From NCBI RefSeq assembly GCF_047549485.1, contig NZ_CP180191.1:1984001-2048000 (forward strand): 64,000 nucleotides of DNA, in the 5' to 3' direction. The notes under the pieces are model-generated. The model was not told the DNA's origin. It made no database searches and saw only the letters and a list, made by a program, of their open reading frames with translations. The position numbers and the translations under genes were made by a program. This stretch comes from Piscinibacterium candidicorallinum (GTDB lineage Bacteria; Pseudomonadota; Gammaproteobacteria; Burkholderiales; Burkholderiaceae_C). Positions 43,443 to 51,157 of the stretch are shown one piece after another. The first letter of the stretch is position 1. The number at the start of each line of letters is the position of its first letter.

Positions 43443-44201
43443 GTGAAGCGTTACACGGTCAACGCCTGCACGGCACAGCACATCGGCGATCGGCAGGAAC
43501 AGCAGGACAGACTCACCTTGATGGCTTCGCCCCATGTGGGCGGCGCTCTCATTGCCGTGGTTGCCGACGGCATGGGCGGCAAGACCGGCGGCGCCATGGC
43601 TGCCAATCAGGTGATCTCGACGGCGCGAAACTTCTTCAAGGATTGGCGCCCATCCGATGCGATCGAGGCTGGCCTCGATCACATGGTCGAAGAAGCGCAC
43701 ACGGTCATCCAGCTCGCCGGCTTCACCGAAGAAAAAGAGCCGCACAGCACCGCCGTGGCGCTAGTTGTCACGCCGCAGCGCTGCCATTGGATGCACGTGG
43801 GCGACAGCCGCCTGTACCACTTCCGCGCCGGCCAGCTGATGGACCGCACGCTCGATCACTCCTACGTGCAGGACATGATCAGCGCCGGCAAGCTCACCGA
43901 GCAGCAGGCGGCCACGCACAAATACCGCAACATGATCACCAGCGCGCTGGGGACCAAGAGCGCGCCGCGAGTGACGCACGCCGAGATCACCGATCACGGC
44001 CCCGGCGACTATTTCCTGCTGTGCAGCGACGGCGTCTGGGCCTATTTCTCTGACGACGAACTCGCCCGCATCATCCACACCCTGCCCCCGCGCGAAGCGG
44101 CCGAACTGCTGGTGCAGCTCTCACGTGAGCGTGCGCGCGGCAAGGGTGACAACCTCTCGCTGATCATCGTCAAGCTCGATCCGCCAGACCTCGTCGGCTG
44201 A
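43443..44201 (+). CDS. PP2C-type Ser/Thr protein phosphatase
   Basis: A metal-dependent protein phosphatase of 252 residues. Motifs in order: IGDRQEQQDR with the first metal Asp, VVADGMGGKTGGAMAA, HSTAVALVV, MHVGDSRLYHFR, and the last metal-binding Asp in FLLCSDGVWAYF plus GKGDNLSLIIVK. There is no membrane helix, so it is probably cytosolic. It begins at GTG 43443, where the homology begins. It is the natural antagonist class for Hanks kinases such as the one at 3609-5093, although they are 38 kb apart and pairing is inferred. Confidence 0.92.
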   Translation: MKRYTVNACTAQHIGDRQEQQDRLTLMASPHVGGALIAVVADGMGGKTGGAMAANQVISTARNFFKDWRPSDAIEAGLDHMVEEAHTVIQLAGFTEEKEPHSTAVALVVTPQRCHWMHVGDSRLYHFRAGQLMDRTLDHSYVQDMISAGKLTEQQAATHKYRNMITSALGTKSAPRVTHAEITDHGPGDYFLLCSDGVWAYFSDDELARIIHTLPPREAAELLVQLSRERARGKGDNLSLIIVKLDPPDLVG

Positions 44202-44228
44202 CGTACCCACGCGAAAAGCCAAACAAAC

Positions 44229-44265
44229 ATGGCGCGCACGGATTCAACATCCTTGCGCGCCATGT
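44229..44265. terminator. Long hairpin between PP2C gene and coiled-coil gene
   Basis: CATGGCGCGCA and TGCGCGCCATG form a perfect 11-bp stem with a 15-nt loop. There is no T-run after it on either strand, so if it ends transcription it is not a textbook intrinsic terminator. It separates convergent genes. Confidence 0.5.
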
Positions 44266-44312
44266 GCATTCTGGGCAGGTGTTTTCGGGTATGTGGCGCC
44301 AGAAGCCCGCGA

Positions 44313-45092
44313 TCAGGGTTTGGCGGGTGCACCGCCTGCCTGCGGCGACTGCGCTGCAGCCTCAGCGGCCTTCCTGGCCGCCTGTGCGGCCTGGCGCTGG
44401 CGGCGCTTTTCTTCGCGCAGCTTGATCTCCGCCTGGCGCGCACGCGCATCCGCCTCACGCTGCTGGGCCGCGGCGCGGTTGGCAGCACGCTGCGCAGCAT
44501 CCGGCTGCGCTGAAAGTGGTGGATTGCGTGGGCGGCTGTGCTGCGCGTGGGTTGGCGTGGCCGCCTCTGCGGGCGCCTGCGCCGCTGCCTCGGCCGCGGC
44601 ACGGGCCGCCTCCACACGCTCAGCGCGCTGGCGGGCTTCCTCGCTCTGCGCCGCTTTCACGGCGGCGGCGGCTTCCTCGGCGCGCTCGCGCTGCTTCTCG
44701 GCGATGCGCAGATCCTGTTCGCGCACACGCTCCTCGCGCTCGATCCGGCGCAGCTTGACCTCTTCCTGCAGCAGCTTCTGGCGCGCCAGCGCCGCGTCGC
44801 GCCGAGCGCTACGGGTGCAGTTTTCCTGGAAGAAACGGCTCAGGCAGGCGTTGGTGCGCTCCAACTCACGCGTATCCACCTGCTCGCGCTCGGCTTCGAT
44901 GGCGAGCAGGCGCGCCGCGACGGCCTGCATGTCGGGCGGATTCGTGGGCGCGGTTGTGGGTGTCGCGTTGGCTGCAACCTTGGCCGCAACACCCGGCGCC
45001 GCCGGGGTCGGCCCGGTGGTCGCAGCGGTAACAAACGGTACTGCGCTGTAAAGCCATACGGCCGCCCAAATGGGCGCTGTGGCCTGTGCCAC
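44313..45092 (-). CDS. Coiled-coil protein with signal-like N-terminus, unknown
   Basis: From GTG 45092 the product has ~259 residues: a hydrophobic start (APIWAAVWLYSAVPFVTAA) that may be a signal peptide, then DMQAVAARLLAIEAEREQVDTRELERTNACLSRF (cited in part) with two Cys (NACLSRFFQENC). A long Arg/Glu/Ala/Gln-rich coiled coil follows (EEVKLRRIEREERVREQDLR and onward) to the C-terminus. The coding bias is consistent with a real gene. The frame stays open to an ATG at 45128, which would overlap the divergent tex ATG; that start would place 12 extra residues before the hydrophobic stretch. No family recognised. Confidence 0.6.
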   Translation of the reverse strand: MAQATAPIWAAVWLYSAVPFVTAATTGPTPAAPGVAAKVAANATPTTAPTNPPDMQAVAARLLAIEAEREQVDTRELERTNACLSRFFQENCTRSARRDAALARQKLLQEEVKLRRIEREERVREQDLRIAEKQRERAEEAAAAVKAAQSEEARQRAERVEAARAAAEAAAQAPAEAATPTHAQHSRPRNPPLSAQPDAAQRAANRAAAQQREADARARQAEIKLREEKRRQRQAAQAARKAAEAAAQSPQAGGAPAKP

Positions 45093-45126
45093 AATCCCGG
45101 CCTTTTCGAAGGACAGCACCTGCGTC

Positions 45127-47469
45127 ATGCAAGGAATTATTGCCCAGCTCGCCCGTGAGCTCGCCCACCCGGCCCATTACGTCCAGGCGGCCATAGCGCT
45201 GATCGATGAAGGCGCCACCGTGCCCTTCATCGCCCGCTACCGCAAGGAAGTCACCGGCAGCATGGACGACACGCAGCTGCGCCTGCTGGCCGAGCGCCTG
45301 GTGTACCTGCGCGAGCTGGAAGAACGCCGGGCCGCCGTGCTGGCGGAAATTGAAAAGCAGGGCAAGCTCACGCCCGAGCTTTCGCAGCAGATCCTTGCCG
45401 CAGACACCAAGCAGCGCATCGAAGACCTGTATGCGCCCTACAAGCCCAAGCGCCGCACCCGCGCGCAGATCGCCATCGAGGCCGGCCTGCTGCCGCTGGC
45501 GGATGGTCTGCTCGCCAACCGCGCCCTGGTGCCGCTGGAAGAAGCCGCCAAGTTCCTGAACAGCGCCTCCGAGCCCAAGATCGAAACCGCCAAGGCCGCA
45601 CTCGATGGCGCGCGCGACATCCTGGCCGAGCGCTTTGCCGAAGACGCCGACACCGTCACTGCCCTGCGCGAAAGCCTGTGGAGCCGCGGCGAGCTCATCT
45701 GCACCGTGGCGGAGGAACACAAGGACAAGCTGGATCCGGACATCATCAAGTTCCGCGACTACTTCGACCACCGGGAGCCCATTGCCAAGTGCCCCAGCCA
45801 CCGCGCGCTCGCCATGCTGCGCGGCCGCACCGCCGGCGTGCTGCGCGTGGCGGTGGATCTGCCCGCGCCCGATCTGGAGCACATGGCTGCCGACCCGAAA
45901 GCTCGCCACCCCATGGAAGGCACCATCGCCGCGCGCCTGAAGCTCAACATCGGCACCCAGCCTGCCGATGCATTCATTTCCGACTGCGTGCGCTGGGCCT
46001 GGCGCGTGAAGCTGGCGCCCATGCTGGAGACCGATCTGCTCGGCCAGGTGCGCGACGCCGCGGAGGCCGAGGCCATCCGCGTGTTTGGCGACAACCTGCG
46101 CGATCTGCTGTTGGCCCCGCCTGCCGGCAACTACGGCGTGATTGGCCTGGACCCCGGCCTGCGCACTGGCGTGAAGGTGGCCGTGGTGGACGCCACCGGC
46201 AAGCTGCTGGACACCGCCACCATCTACCCGCACGAACCGCGGCGCGACTGGGATTCATCGCTCGCCACGCTCGGCGCCCTCGCGCTCAAGCACAAGGTGG
46301 CGCTGATTGCGATTGGCAACGGCACGGCCAGCCGCGAGACCGACAAGCTTGCCGGCGACCTGATCCGCATGGCGCCGCAACTGAACATCCGCAAGGTGGT
46401 TGTGAGCGAGGCGGGGGCTTCGGTGTATTCCGCCTCGGAGCTGGCCTCGCAGGAGTTCCCGAACCTGGACGTGAGCCTGCGCGGCGCCGTGTCCATTGCC
46501 CGCCGCCTGCAAGACCCGCTGGCGGAGCTGGTGAAGATCGACCCCAAGAGCATTGGCGTGGGCCAGTATCAGCACGACGTGAACCAGCGCAACCTGGCCC
46601 GCCAGCTGGACGCCGTGGTGGAAGACTGCGTGAACGCCGTGGGCGTGGACGTGAACACCGCCAGCCCCGCCCTGCTCGCCCGCGTTTCAGGGTTGAACAC
46701 GACGACAGCCAAGGCGATCGTGAGCCACCGCGAGCAGCACGGCGCCTTTGCCAGCCGCGAGGCGCTCAAGGCCGTGCCCCGTCTGGGCGACAAGACCTTT
46801 GAGCAGGCCGCAGGCTTTTTGCGCATCACCGGCGGCGCCAACCCGCTGGACGCAAGCAGCGTCCACCCCGAGGCCTACCCCGTGGTCGAGCGCATCCTTG
46901 CCAAGGTGGGCAAGCCCATGACGGAGGTGATGGGCCGCGCCGACGTGCTCAAGAAGCTCGCCCCGGCCGACTTTGCCGACGAGCGCTTTGGCGTACCGAC
47001 GGTCAAGGACATCCTCACCGAACTGGAAAAACCCGGCCGCGACCCGCGCGGCACGTTCCAGTACGCCACATTCGATGACAGCGTGCAGGACATCAAGGAC
47101 CTCAAGCCCGGCATGCAGCTCGAAGGCGTCATCACCAACGTGGCCGCCTTTGGCGCGTTTGTGGACATCGGCGTTCACCAGGACGGCCTCGTGCACGTGA
47201 GCGAACTGTCCAACAAGTTCGTCAAGGACCCGCGCGAAGTCGCCCGCGTCGGCCAGGCCGTCAAAGTCTGGGTGCTGGAGGTGGACGTACCGCGCAAGCG
47301 GATTGGCCTGTCCATGAAGGGCCCCGGCCGGCCCGGCGAAGGCTCAAGCGCAGGCACCAGCGGCGCCCCGCGCGACCGCAACGCCGCCGGCTACAAGCCC
47401 AAGCCCCAGCCGCAGCTGCAGGGTGGATTTGCGAGTGCGCTGGCGGATGCGTTGAAGAGCAAGCGCTAG
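45127..47469 (+). CDS. tex: RNA-binding transcriptional accessory protein Tex
   Basis: Tex is a nucleic-acid-binding protein linked to transcription and stress. It has 780 residues. Parts in order: helical N-terminal domain (PFIARYRKEVTGSMDDTQLR), the YqgF-like domain (VIGLDPGLRTGVKVAVVDATG), a HhH pair (NTASPALLARVSGLN; LKAVPRLGDKTFEQAAGFLR), and an S1 domain near residues 650-725 (MQLEGVITNVAAFGAFVDIG, HVSELSNKFVKDP). The C-terminal tail (KPQPQLQGGFASALADALKS) is duplicated 2 kb downstream. ATG 45127 overlaps the start region of the divergent coiled-coil gene. Confidence 0.96.
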   Translation: MQGIIAQLARELAHPAHYVQAAIALIDEGATVPFIARYRKEVTGSMDDTQLRLLAERLVYLRELEERRAAVLAEIEKQGKLTPELSQQILAADTKQRIEDLYAPYKPKRRTRAQIAIEAGLLPLADGLLANRALVPLEEAAKFLNSASEPKIETAKAALDGARDILAERFAEDADTVTALRESLWSRGELICTVAEEHKDKLDPDIIKFRDYFDHREPIAKCPSHRALAMLRGRTAGVLRVAVDLPAPDLEHMAADPKARHPMEGTIAARLKLNIGTQPADAFISDCVRWAWRVKLAPMLETDLLGQVRDAAEAEAIRVFGDNLRDLLLAPPAGNYGVIGLDPGLRTGVKVAVVDATGKLLDTATIYPHEPRRDWDSSLATLGALALKHKVALIAIGNGTASRETDKLAGDLIRMAPQLNIRKVVVSEAGASVYSASELASQEFPNLDVSLRGAVSIARRLQDPLAELVKIDPKSIGVGQYQHDVNQRNLARQLDAVVEDCVNAVGVDVNTASPALLARVSGLNTTTAKAIVSHREQHGAFASREALKAVPRLGDKTFEQAAGFLRITGGANPLDASSVHPEAYPVVERILAKVGKPMTEVMGRADVLKKLAPADFADERFGVPTVKDILTELEKPGRDPRGTFQYATFDDSVQDIKDLKPGMQLEGVITNVAAFGAFVDIGVHQDGLVHVSELSNKFVKDPREVARVGQAVKVWVLEVDVPRKRIGLSMKGPGRPGEGSSAGTSGAPRDRNAAGYKPKPQPQLQGGFASALADALKSKR

Positions 47470-47474
47470 AGCTG

Positions 47475-47533
47475 TCCGCTTGTCTGGTGAGGCTTTCCAG
47501 CCATTTTGGTCTGGAAAGCCGCATGAGTGCTGG
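47475..47533 (+). repeat. Family-1 repeat (copy R5), directly after tex
   Basis: CCGCTTGTCTGGTGA is followed by a perfect 10-bp hairpin GGCTTTCCAG / CTGGAAAGCC with loop CCATTTTGGT, then GCATGAGTGCTGG. It begins six bases after the tex stop codon. This is the most symmetrical copy in the window. Confidence 0.8.
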
Positions 47534-47550
47534 ATCACCGTGACTCAGAA

Positions 47551-47640
47551 ATCGAAGACCGGCTTCTGGAGCCAGTCTTCAAGGCAAAGTGGCTGAAAAG
47601 TGGCGCCAGACAAGCGGAAAAGGCCGTTGAACGGCCTTGG
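47551..47640 (-). repeat. Family-1 repeat (copy R5b), inverted
   Basis: On the minus strand AAGGCCGTT-CAACGGCCTT (a perfect hairpin) is followed by TTCCGCTTGTCTGGCG, CTTTTCAGCCACTTTG, CCTTGAAGACTGGCTCC. It faces copy R5 with 18 bp between them, making a large inverted pair between tex and the next gene. Confidence 0.7.
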
Positions 47641-47697
47641 GCTGTGATCTTTGGTGACTGCGGGCGCCCATTGACCGCTCAGGGCACCCGGAATCAG

Positions 47698-48168
47698 TCA
47701 GCGAGTCACTGACGCGCCGCCTTGCTTGAACTGCTCAGTCTTGCCGAGTTCATTGTGCAAGCCGGTCGGGGCCGTCGGTGCATCGGATTCAGCGCCAATC
47801 AAACGGCGGATCGTGCGGCCCATTCGGGCGATCATCATCATGTTGAAGAAGTGCATCGCGCCAAGCACCAGCAGCGCAATGCCGATGCGTGCGCCTAACT
47901 CGCCAATCAGGTTCGTGTATTGCAGGTTCCAGCCATCCAAGCGCATGCTGATGAAGCCGAGATTGAGCAGGTAGAAGCCGATGACCAGCAGCCGGTTTGT
48001 GGAGCGGGCAAGGTCCACGTCTTGGCCGAAGCAGCGCACCAGGAACGTTTCACCGCTGCTGGACAAAGCCCGCGCCACCCAGATGGTCATGGCCACGGAG
48101 ATCAGCAGGTAGGTGGCGTAGGCGGCGTGGAGAAGGACGGCGTCGTTTTGGATCGGGGTCGTGGTCAT
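47698..48168 (-). CDS. Membrane protein, unknown function
   Basis: A 156-residue protein with three or four membrane helices: AVLLHAAYATYLLISVAMTIW, LLVIGFYLLNLGFISM and GARIGIALLVLGAMHFFNMMM. Loops contain GETFLVRCFGQDVDLARST. ATG 48168 follows GGAGAGCTTCC, a good Shine-Dalgarno sequence. No family recognised. It lies 142 bp downstream of the AraC regulator gene on the same strand, inside the tex-bracketed islet, so the two probably travelled together; the regulator may control it. Confidence 0.65.
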   Translation of the reverse strand: MTTTPIQNDAVLLHAAYATYLLISVAMTIWVARALSSSGETFLVRCFGQDVDLARSTNRLLVIGFYLLNLGFISMRLDGWNLQYTNLIGELGARIGIALLVLGAMHFFNMMMIARMGRTIRRLIGAESDAPTAPTGLHNELGKTEQFKQGGASVTR

Positions 48169-48310
48169 GGAAGCTCTCCGGTTGGGTTGAGACCCCACTC
48201 TCGGCCTGCCGCGACGTCACCGCTTCCATCCGGATCGTGCCGGAGCAAGAAATTTCCAAACCCTTGAAAATCAATGACTTGCGAGCTTCCAGAATGATCG
48301 GAATGGAGCT

Positions 48311-49342
48311 TCAGGCCGCCGCGTCCTGCGCCAGACGCTTGCGCCGGTACTCGCCAGGCACCTCGCCGGTCTCTTCCTTGAACGCCGCGTAAAAGCTCGA
48401 CTGCGCGCCGAAGCCGACGCTCAAGCCCACCGACAGCACCGACGCTCGAGGCTCTTCGATCAGCATGCGCTGCGCTGCAGCCACCCGATGCCGCCGCACG
48501 AACTTCGAAAACCCCTCCCCGAAGCGCACGTTCAGCAACTCTGAGAGTTGATGCGGCGTGAGATCGAGCCGGCGGGCGAGCTTGGCCAGACCCAGATCCT
48601 CGTCCCGGTAAAGATGCTCGTCTTCAAACAGCTGGCGCAGGCGTTCGCCAACAGACACCACATCGACCTTGCCAAGCGAGCTCTGTGCATAACTCGCGCT
48701 GACAGCCTCCTGGGTCTTCACCGCGAGGTCCGGAATGAGCAGCAGCAGGGCCAGCGTGCTCACGAAACCTAGCGTCAGCAGTACCGAGTAGATCAAGCCG
48801 AAGGTGCCCCAAGACAGCACGTGCGGGGTGAGCGCACCCGCCGCTCCGACGCCCGCGCCCATCAGCGCGAACGCAAGCAGCACAGGCCCCTCGATGCGAA
48901 ACCAGCGCCGAGTGGCCCGCAACCGGTACAGCAATACGGACAAGTGAATGGTGTAGCCGGTGCCGATCGCCAGTGACACCGGGATCGCCCACGCGGGCGA
49001 CACCAGCCCTGCAAGTACGGCACTCAGCGCGCCGCTGGCCCACACGCCCCAATGCCTGCCCTCAGCCGGCCGCAACACGCCCGCAAGCAGCGCATAAAAC
49101 CCCCAGCTCTGCACAAAGAGCCCGGCGCCGTAAGCCCGCGGCGGAGCATCGAGCGGCCCAAGCGCCGGAAACCCGAGGTGCTGCCACGCCGTGTGCGTCA
49201 AGCCCGCGAGCATCAGCACCCCGCCCAAGAGCGCGCTGAGAGGCATCGGCAAGCGCCGCGGCGTGGCAAGCAGCGCGAAAAGCAGGAGCAACGCGCAAGC
49301 AGATGAGGCACTGGCGAGCGAGACGAGCGTTGTGTGAATCAT
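48311..49342 (-). CDS. AraC-family regulator with N-terminal membrane domain
   Basis: A 343-residue protein. Residues ~1-215 hold about seven membrane helices (ACALLLLFALLATP, LPMPLSALLGGVLMLAGLTH, GLIYSVLLTLGFVSTLALLLLI). The C-terminal ~110 residues are an AraC/XylS DNA-binding domain with two HTH units (DLGLAKLARRLDLTPHQLSELLN; SVLSVGLSVGFGAQSSFYAAFKEETG, cited in part) ending PGEYRRKR. Membrane-anchored AraC regulators of this layout are thought to sense envelope or extracellular signals. ATG 49342 is chosen because the first helix follows it. Confidence 0.85.
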   Translation of the reverse strand: MIHTTLVSLASASSACALLLLFALLATPRRLPMPLSALLGGVLMLAGLTHTAWQHLGFPALGPLDAPPRAYGAGLFVQSWGFYALLAGVLRPAEGRHWGVWASGALSAVLAGLVSPAWAIPVSLAIGTGYTIHLSVLLYRLRATRRWFRIEGPVLLAFALMGAGVGAAGALTPHVLSWGTFGLIYSVLLTLGFVSTLALLLLIPDLAVKTQEAVSASYAQSSLGKVDVVSVGERLRQLFEDEHLYRDEDLGLAKLARRLDLTPHQLSELLNVRFGEGFSKFVRRHRVAAAQRMLIEEPRASVLSVGLSVGFGAQSSFYAAFKEETGEVPGEYRRKRLAQDAAA

Positions 49343-49471
49343 GTTGGGAACGTGGGCGGATCTGGAGCGAGGCGATCTGCAAGCAAGCAAACGGGATCAG
49401 CTCTCGCCGCTTGCCTCGTGGAGTCGCGGCAGCGTACTGGGCAAAACACAAGACGTGACCCCGTTAGCATT

Positions 49472-49567
49472 CGACCGCAACGCCGCCGGCTACAAGCCCA
49501 AGCCCAGCCGCAACTGCAGGGCGGATTTGCGAGCGCACTGGCCGATGCGTTGAAGAGCAAGCGGTAA
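49472..49567 (+). pseudogene. tex': Remnant of a diverged tex 3' end
   Basis: Ninety-six bases align with the last 97 of tex (47373-47469): seven substitutions and one deleted base. Every substitution is at a third codon position and silent (CAG/CAA, GGT/GGC, AGT/AGC, GCG/GCA, GCG/GCC, CGC/CGG) or exchanges stop codons (TAG/TAA). The C-terminal peptide PQLQGGFASALADALKSKR is therefore identical. The single-base deletion shifts the upstream part out of frame. This is the footprint of selection on a functional tex, followed by decay, and not of a simple recent duplication. Confidence 0.88.
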
Positions 49568-49599
49568 GAACGCAGCGCCTTCGTTCCGGGGCGGGTTCA

Positions 49600-49669
49600 A
49601 ACCGGCTTTTCGCTTGTCCCATGCGGGTTTTCAGGGCATTTGCCTTGGAAAGCCGCGCCAGTGCTGGGT
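49600..49669 (+). repeat. Family-1 repeat (copy R6), after the tex remnant
   Basis: CCGGCTTTTCGCTTGTCCC, ATGCGGGTTTTCAGGGC, ATTTGCCTTGGAAAGCCGC and a GTGCTGG end match copy R5 at the corresponding position after intact tex. The spacing to the stop codon is larger (about 40 bp). Confidence 0.7.
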
Positions 49670-49999
49670 TTGCAAACTGGGAGTCTGCCGTGCAGCGGCA
49701 GGGCAGTTGGTGTCTGCATTGACGCTAGAGCTGAGGGGCCACCGTCGATCATCATGTCCAGGCGGGGGATGCCCCAGGCTGCGCGACGCCGATCACTCTT
49801 CCGGCAGCACCGCCTGCCGCACGAAGAACAGGAGATGTGGCGTGTGGCGCCGCAGCTTTGCAGATTCCATGTCGGCACGGGACGCTCTCGATCCCACCTC
49901 AGATGCCGGATAGATGACTGCAGGTTTCTCTCCCAGCCAGCCCTCAACGATCAGATCTTGTTGTGCATGGGGGAGTCCATATACGTACGGTTAGAAGGC
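49670..49999. other. 330 bp without a gene, left flank of the cassette array
   Basis: No credible reading frame. On the minus strand the first cassette gene is followed directly by GCCTTCTAAC, a degenerate half attC site (RYYYAAC), but no matching stem or GTTRRRY partner follows, so the last attC appears lost or truncated. Confidence 0.5.
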
Positions 50000-50317
50000 T
50001 TACTTTCCATGACCCACTCTCAAAATCTTTCCATCATCTTGTGCAATTTCAGCGACTGCAACACCACCGAGAGAATTTTTTGGCAAAGTGCCTTCTACAA
50101 TCCAGGTGCCGTTGACCAAGACAGCCTTGAACGGCTTTTGCCGTGAGATTTGCTCTTGGCCATAAATTGGCTCCCAAACTGCAACTGCAATCTTTATCGC
50201 AGTCCCTGCATCAGGAACATAACCCCGTGCGGGTTTGAAATTATGCGGTGACTGTGAATATGCCGCTGGAATAAACAGCAGCAGAGCTATTGCGATGTTG
50301 AGCGTGCGCTTGTTCAT
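50000..50317 (-). CDS. Cassette gene: NTF2-fold immunity-like secreted protein
   Basis: A 105-residue protein with signal peptide MNKRTLNIAIALLLFIPAAYS. The mature part, ARGYVPDAGTAIKIAVAVWEP, then IYGQEQISRQKPFKAVLVNG, WIVEGTLP and GGVAVAEIAQDDGKILRVGHG, resembles the YbbC/YhhH NTF2-fold immunity family (from memory), which protects against polymorphic toxins. No toxin gene is nearby, and its periplasmic signal suggests it works outside the cytoplasm. ATG 50317 starts six bases after the attC core. Its stop overlaps the left edge of the array. Confidence 0.78.
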   Translation of the reverse strand: MNKRTLNIAIALLLFIPAAYSQSPHNFKPARGYVPDAGTAIKIAVAVWEPIYGQEQISRQKPFKAVLVNGTWIVEGTLPKNSLGGVAVAEIAQDDGKILRVGHGK

Positions 50318-50323
50318 GGAGTC

Positions 50324-50380
50324 TTGTAACGTGCAAGCTCAGCGGACGGCGGAGCCGTCCGCTGGAGCGACAGGTTGGGC
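50324..50380 (-). repeat. attC-like site 1
   Basis: On the minus strand: GCCCAAC (R'', 50380-50374), a perfect 10-bp stem AGCGGACGGC / GCCGTCCGCT with loop TCC (50341-50363), and GTTACAA (R', 50330-50324, degenerate from GTTRRRY). Length 57 bp. It overlaps the 3' end of the next gene to the right and precedes the ATG at 50317. Confidence 0.75.
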
Positions 50381-50674
50381 CTCGGCAGTTGCCAAGACCG
50401 CACTGGCTTTGGCCATAAGCGGAGAGTGATCCACCGAGCCCAAGTTGGAGACGAAGCCGAACTCGCCCGTTTTCCGAAAGTGTTGGACCCACTCCTGCAG
50501 TTCGGAAAGCAGCCAATCAGGGCAACCATCGAGGACAGCAACGTCTCCGGTCTCCGCGAGGCGGCGTACAGCGGCGAATGTGCCGCCCATCCGGGACTGG
50601 CGGTCGCACAGAAATCCATACTCGCGCTCAATGCGATACGCGGACTCAACCGCGTCGCTGATCTCAGAGTCCAT
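50339..50674 (-). CDS. Cassette gene: unknown 111-residue protein
   Basis: The product begins MDSEISDAVESAYRIEREYG and is mostly helical and acidic, with GFLCDRQSRMGGTFAAVRRLA, then CPDWLLSELQEWVQHFRKT. There is no signal peptide or membrane segment. I recognise no family, as usual for cassette genes. The frame stays open to 50896 but that would cross attC site 2, so ATG 50674 is chosen; it lies 15 bases after that core. The last ~13 codons (AQPVAPADGSAVR) are encoded inside attC site 1, so the C-terminus was probably created when the cassette formed. Confidence 0.6.
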   Translation of the reverse strand: MDSEISDAVESAYRIEREYGFLCDRQSRMGGTFAAVRRLAETGDVAVLDGCPDWLLSELQEWVQHFRKTGEFGFVSNLGSVDHSPLMAKASAVLATAEAQPVAPADGSAVR

Positions 50675-50688
50675 GACATTCCCCGTAT

Positions 50689-50778
50689 GCCCAACGTAGA
50701 AGTAACCGGCACCGGAGCGCCAGCGGAGGGAACCCAAATGCGCAGCATTTGGGTGTCCGGTTGACTGCCGTGTTAGGC
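50689..50778 (-). repeat. attC-like site 2
   Basis: On the minus strand GCCTAAC (50778-50772) and GTTGGGC (50695-50689) are perfect R'' and R' cores 90 bp apart. Between them is a perfect 10-bp stem ACCCAAATGC / GCATTTGGGT (50732-50754), flanked by further pairing (ACCGG / CCGGT). Both cores match the consensus exactly. Confidence 0.88.
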
Positions 50779-50787
50779 GCTCCACGG

Positions 50788-51081
50788 TTACGCATTGTGG
50801 TAGACCTCGCCGGGAAATAGGTTGCCAGAGATTGCACTGGTGCGAATCTTCGACATCAGCGCGAACACCACCTGTTCGTCTTGTCGGCCGCGCCAAAGTT
50901 TGACTGTGTCGAGACGGTGAACAAGTTCATATTCAGCGGAATCGTCGGAAAGCAGCGACGCGGGTTTGACCTTGAATAAGCCAAATTCATTGGCATGAGA
51001 CAAGTAGTCGGGGTAATACTCGTACGTTGCCCACTCGCCCTCGATGCTTACTAACCGGCCCTTGTGGTTGAAAACGGACAT
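50788..51081 (-). CDS. Cassette gene: unknown 97-residue protein
   Basis: Starts MSVFNHKGRLVSIEGEWATY and continues YYPDYLSHANEFGLFKVKPA, then VHRLDTVKLWRGRQDEQVVFALMSKI, a strand-rich small protein with no signal peptide. I recognise no family. ATG 51081 lies seven bases after the GTTAGGC core of attC site 3; a TTG two codons earlier (51087) is possible. The stop is nine bases before attC site 2. The gene is complete and tightly packed between two attC sites. Confidence 0.65.
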   Translation of the reverse strand: MSVFNHKGRLVSIEGEWATYEYYPDYLSHANEFGLFKVKPASLLSDDSAEYELVHRLDTVKLWRGRQDEQVVFALMSKIRTSAISGNLFPGEVYHNA

Positions 51082-51088
51082 AAGCAAC

Positions 51089-51157
51089 GCCTAACGTTCG
51101 AATTCAGCGGACCAGCCAGCGCAGCTGGCGCAGGTCCGCTGCAATGAGGGGTTAAAC
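51089..51157 (-). repeat. attC-like site 3
   Basis: On the minus strand GTTTAAC (R'', 51157-51151) and GTTAGGC (R', 51095-51089) flank a stem AGCGGACC / GGTCCGCT with an inner CCAGC-GCA-GCTGG pair, 69 bp in all. GTTAGGC is the most common attC core. Confidence 0.88.

Larger units (their letters stand above)
47470..49567. mobile_element. Islet bracketed by tex 3' ends
   Basis: The stretch between the tex stop codon and the end of the tex remnant (49472-49567) carries two minus-strand genes and is bounded on both sides by the last ~96 bp of tex, each followed by a family-1 repeat. The layout matches insertion at a gene 3' end that leaves a direct repeat. No integrase or transposase gene is in it, so mobility is inference only. 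Confidence 0.5.

Noticed and set aside
49592..49606. tRNA T-arm-like GGGTTCAAACC
   Set aside because: No acceptor, D or anticodon arms can be drawn around it; it is the leading arm of a family-1 repeat.
49640..50146. Plus-strand frame running from the gap into the first cassette
   Set aside because: It crosses a complete opposite-strand gene with a signal peptide and family match, and has no ribosome site or homology.
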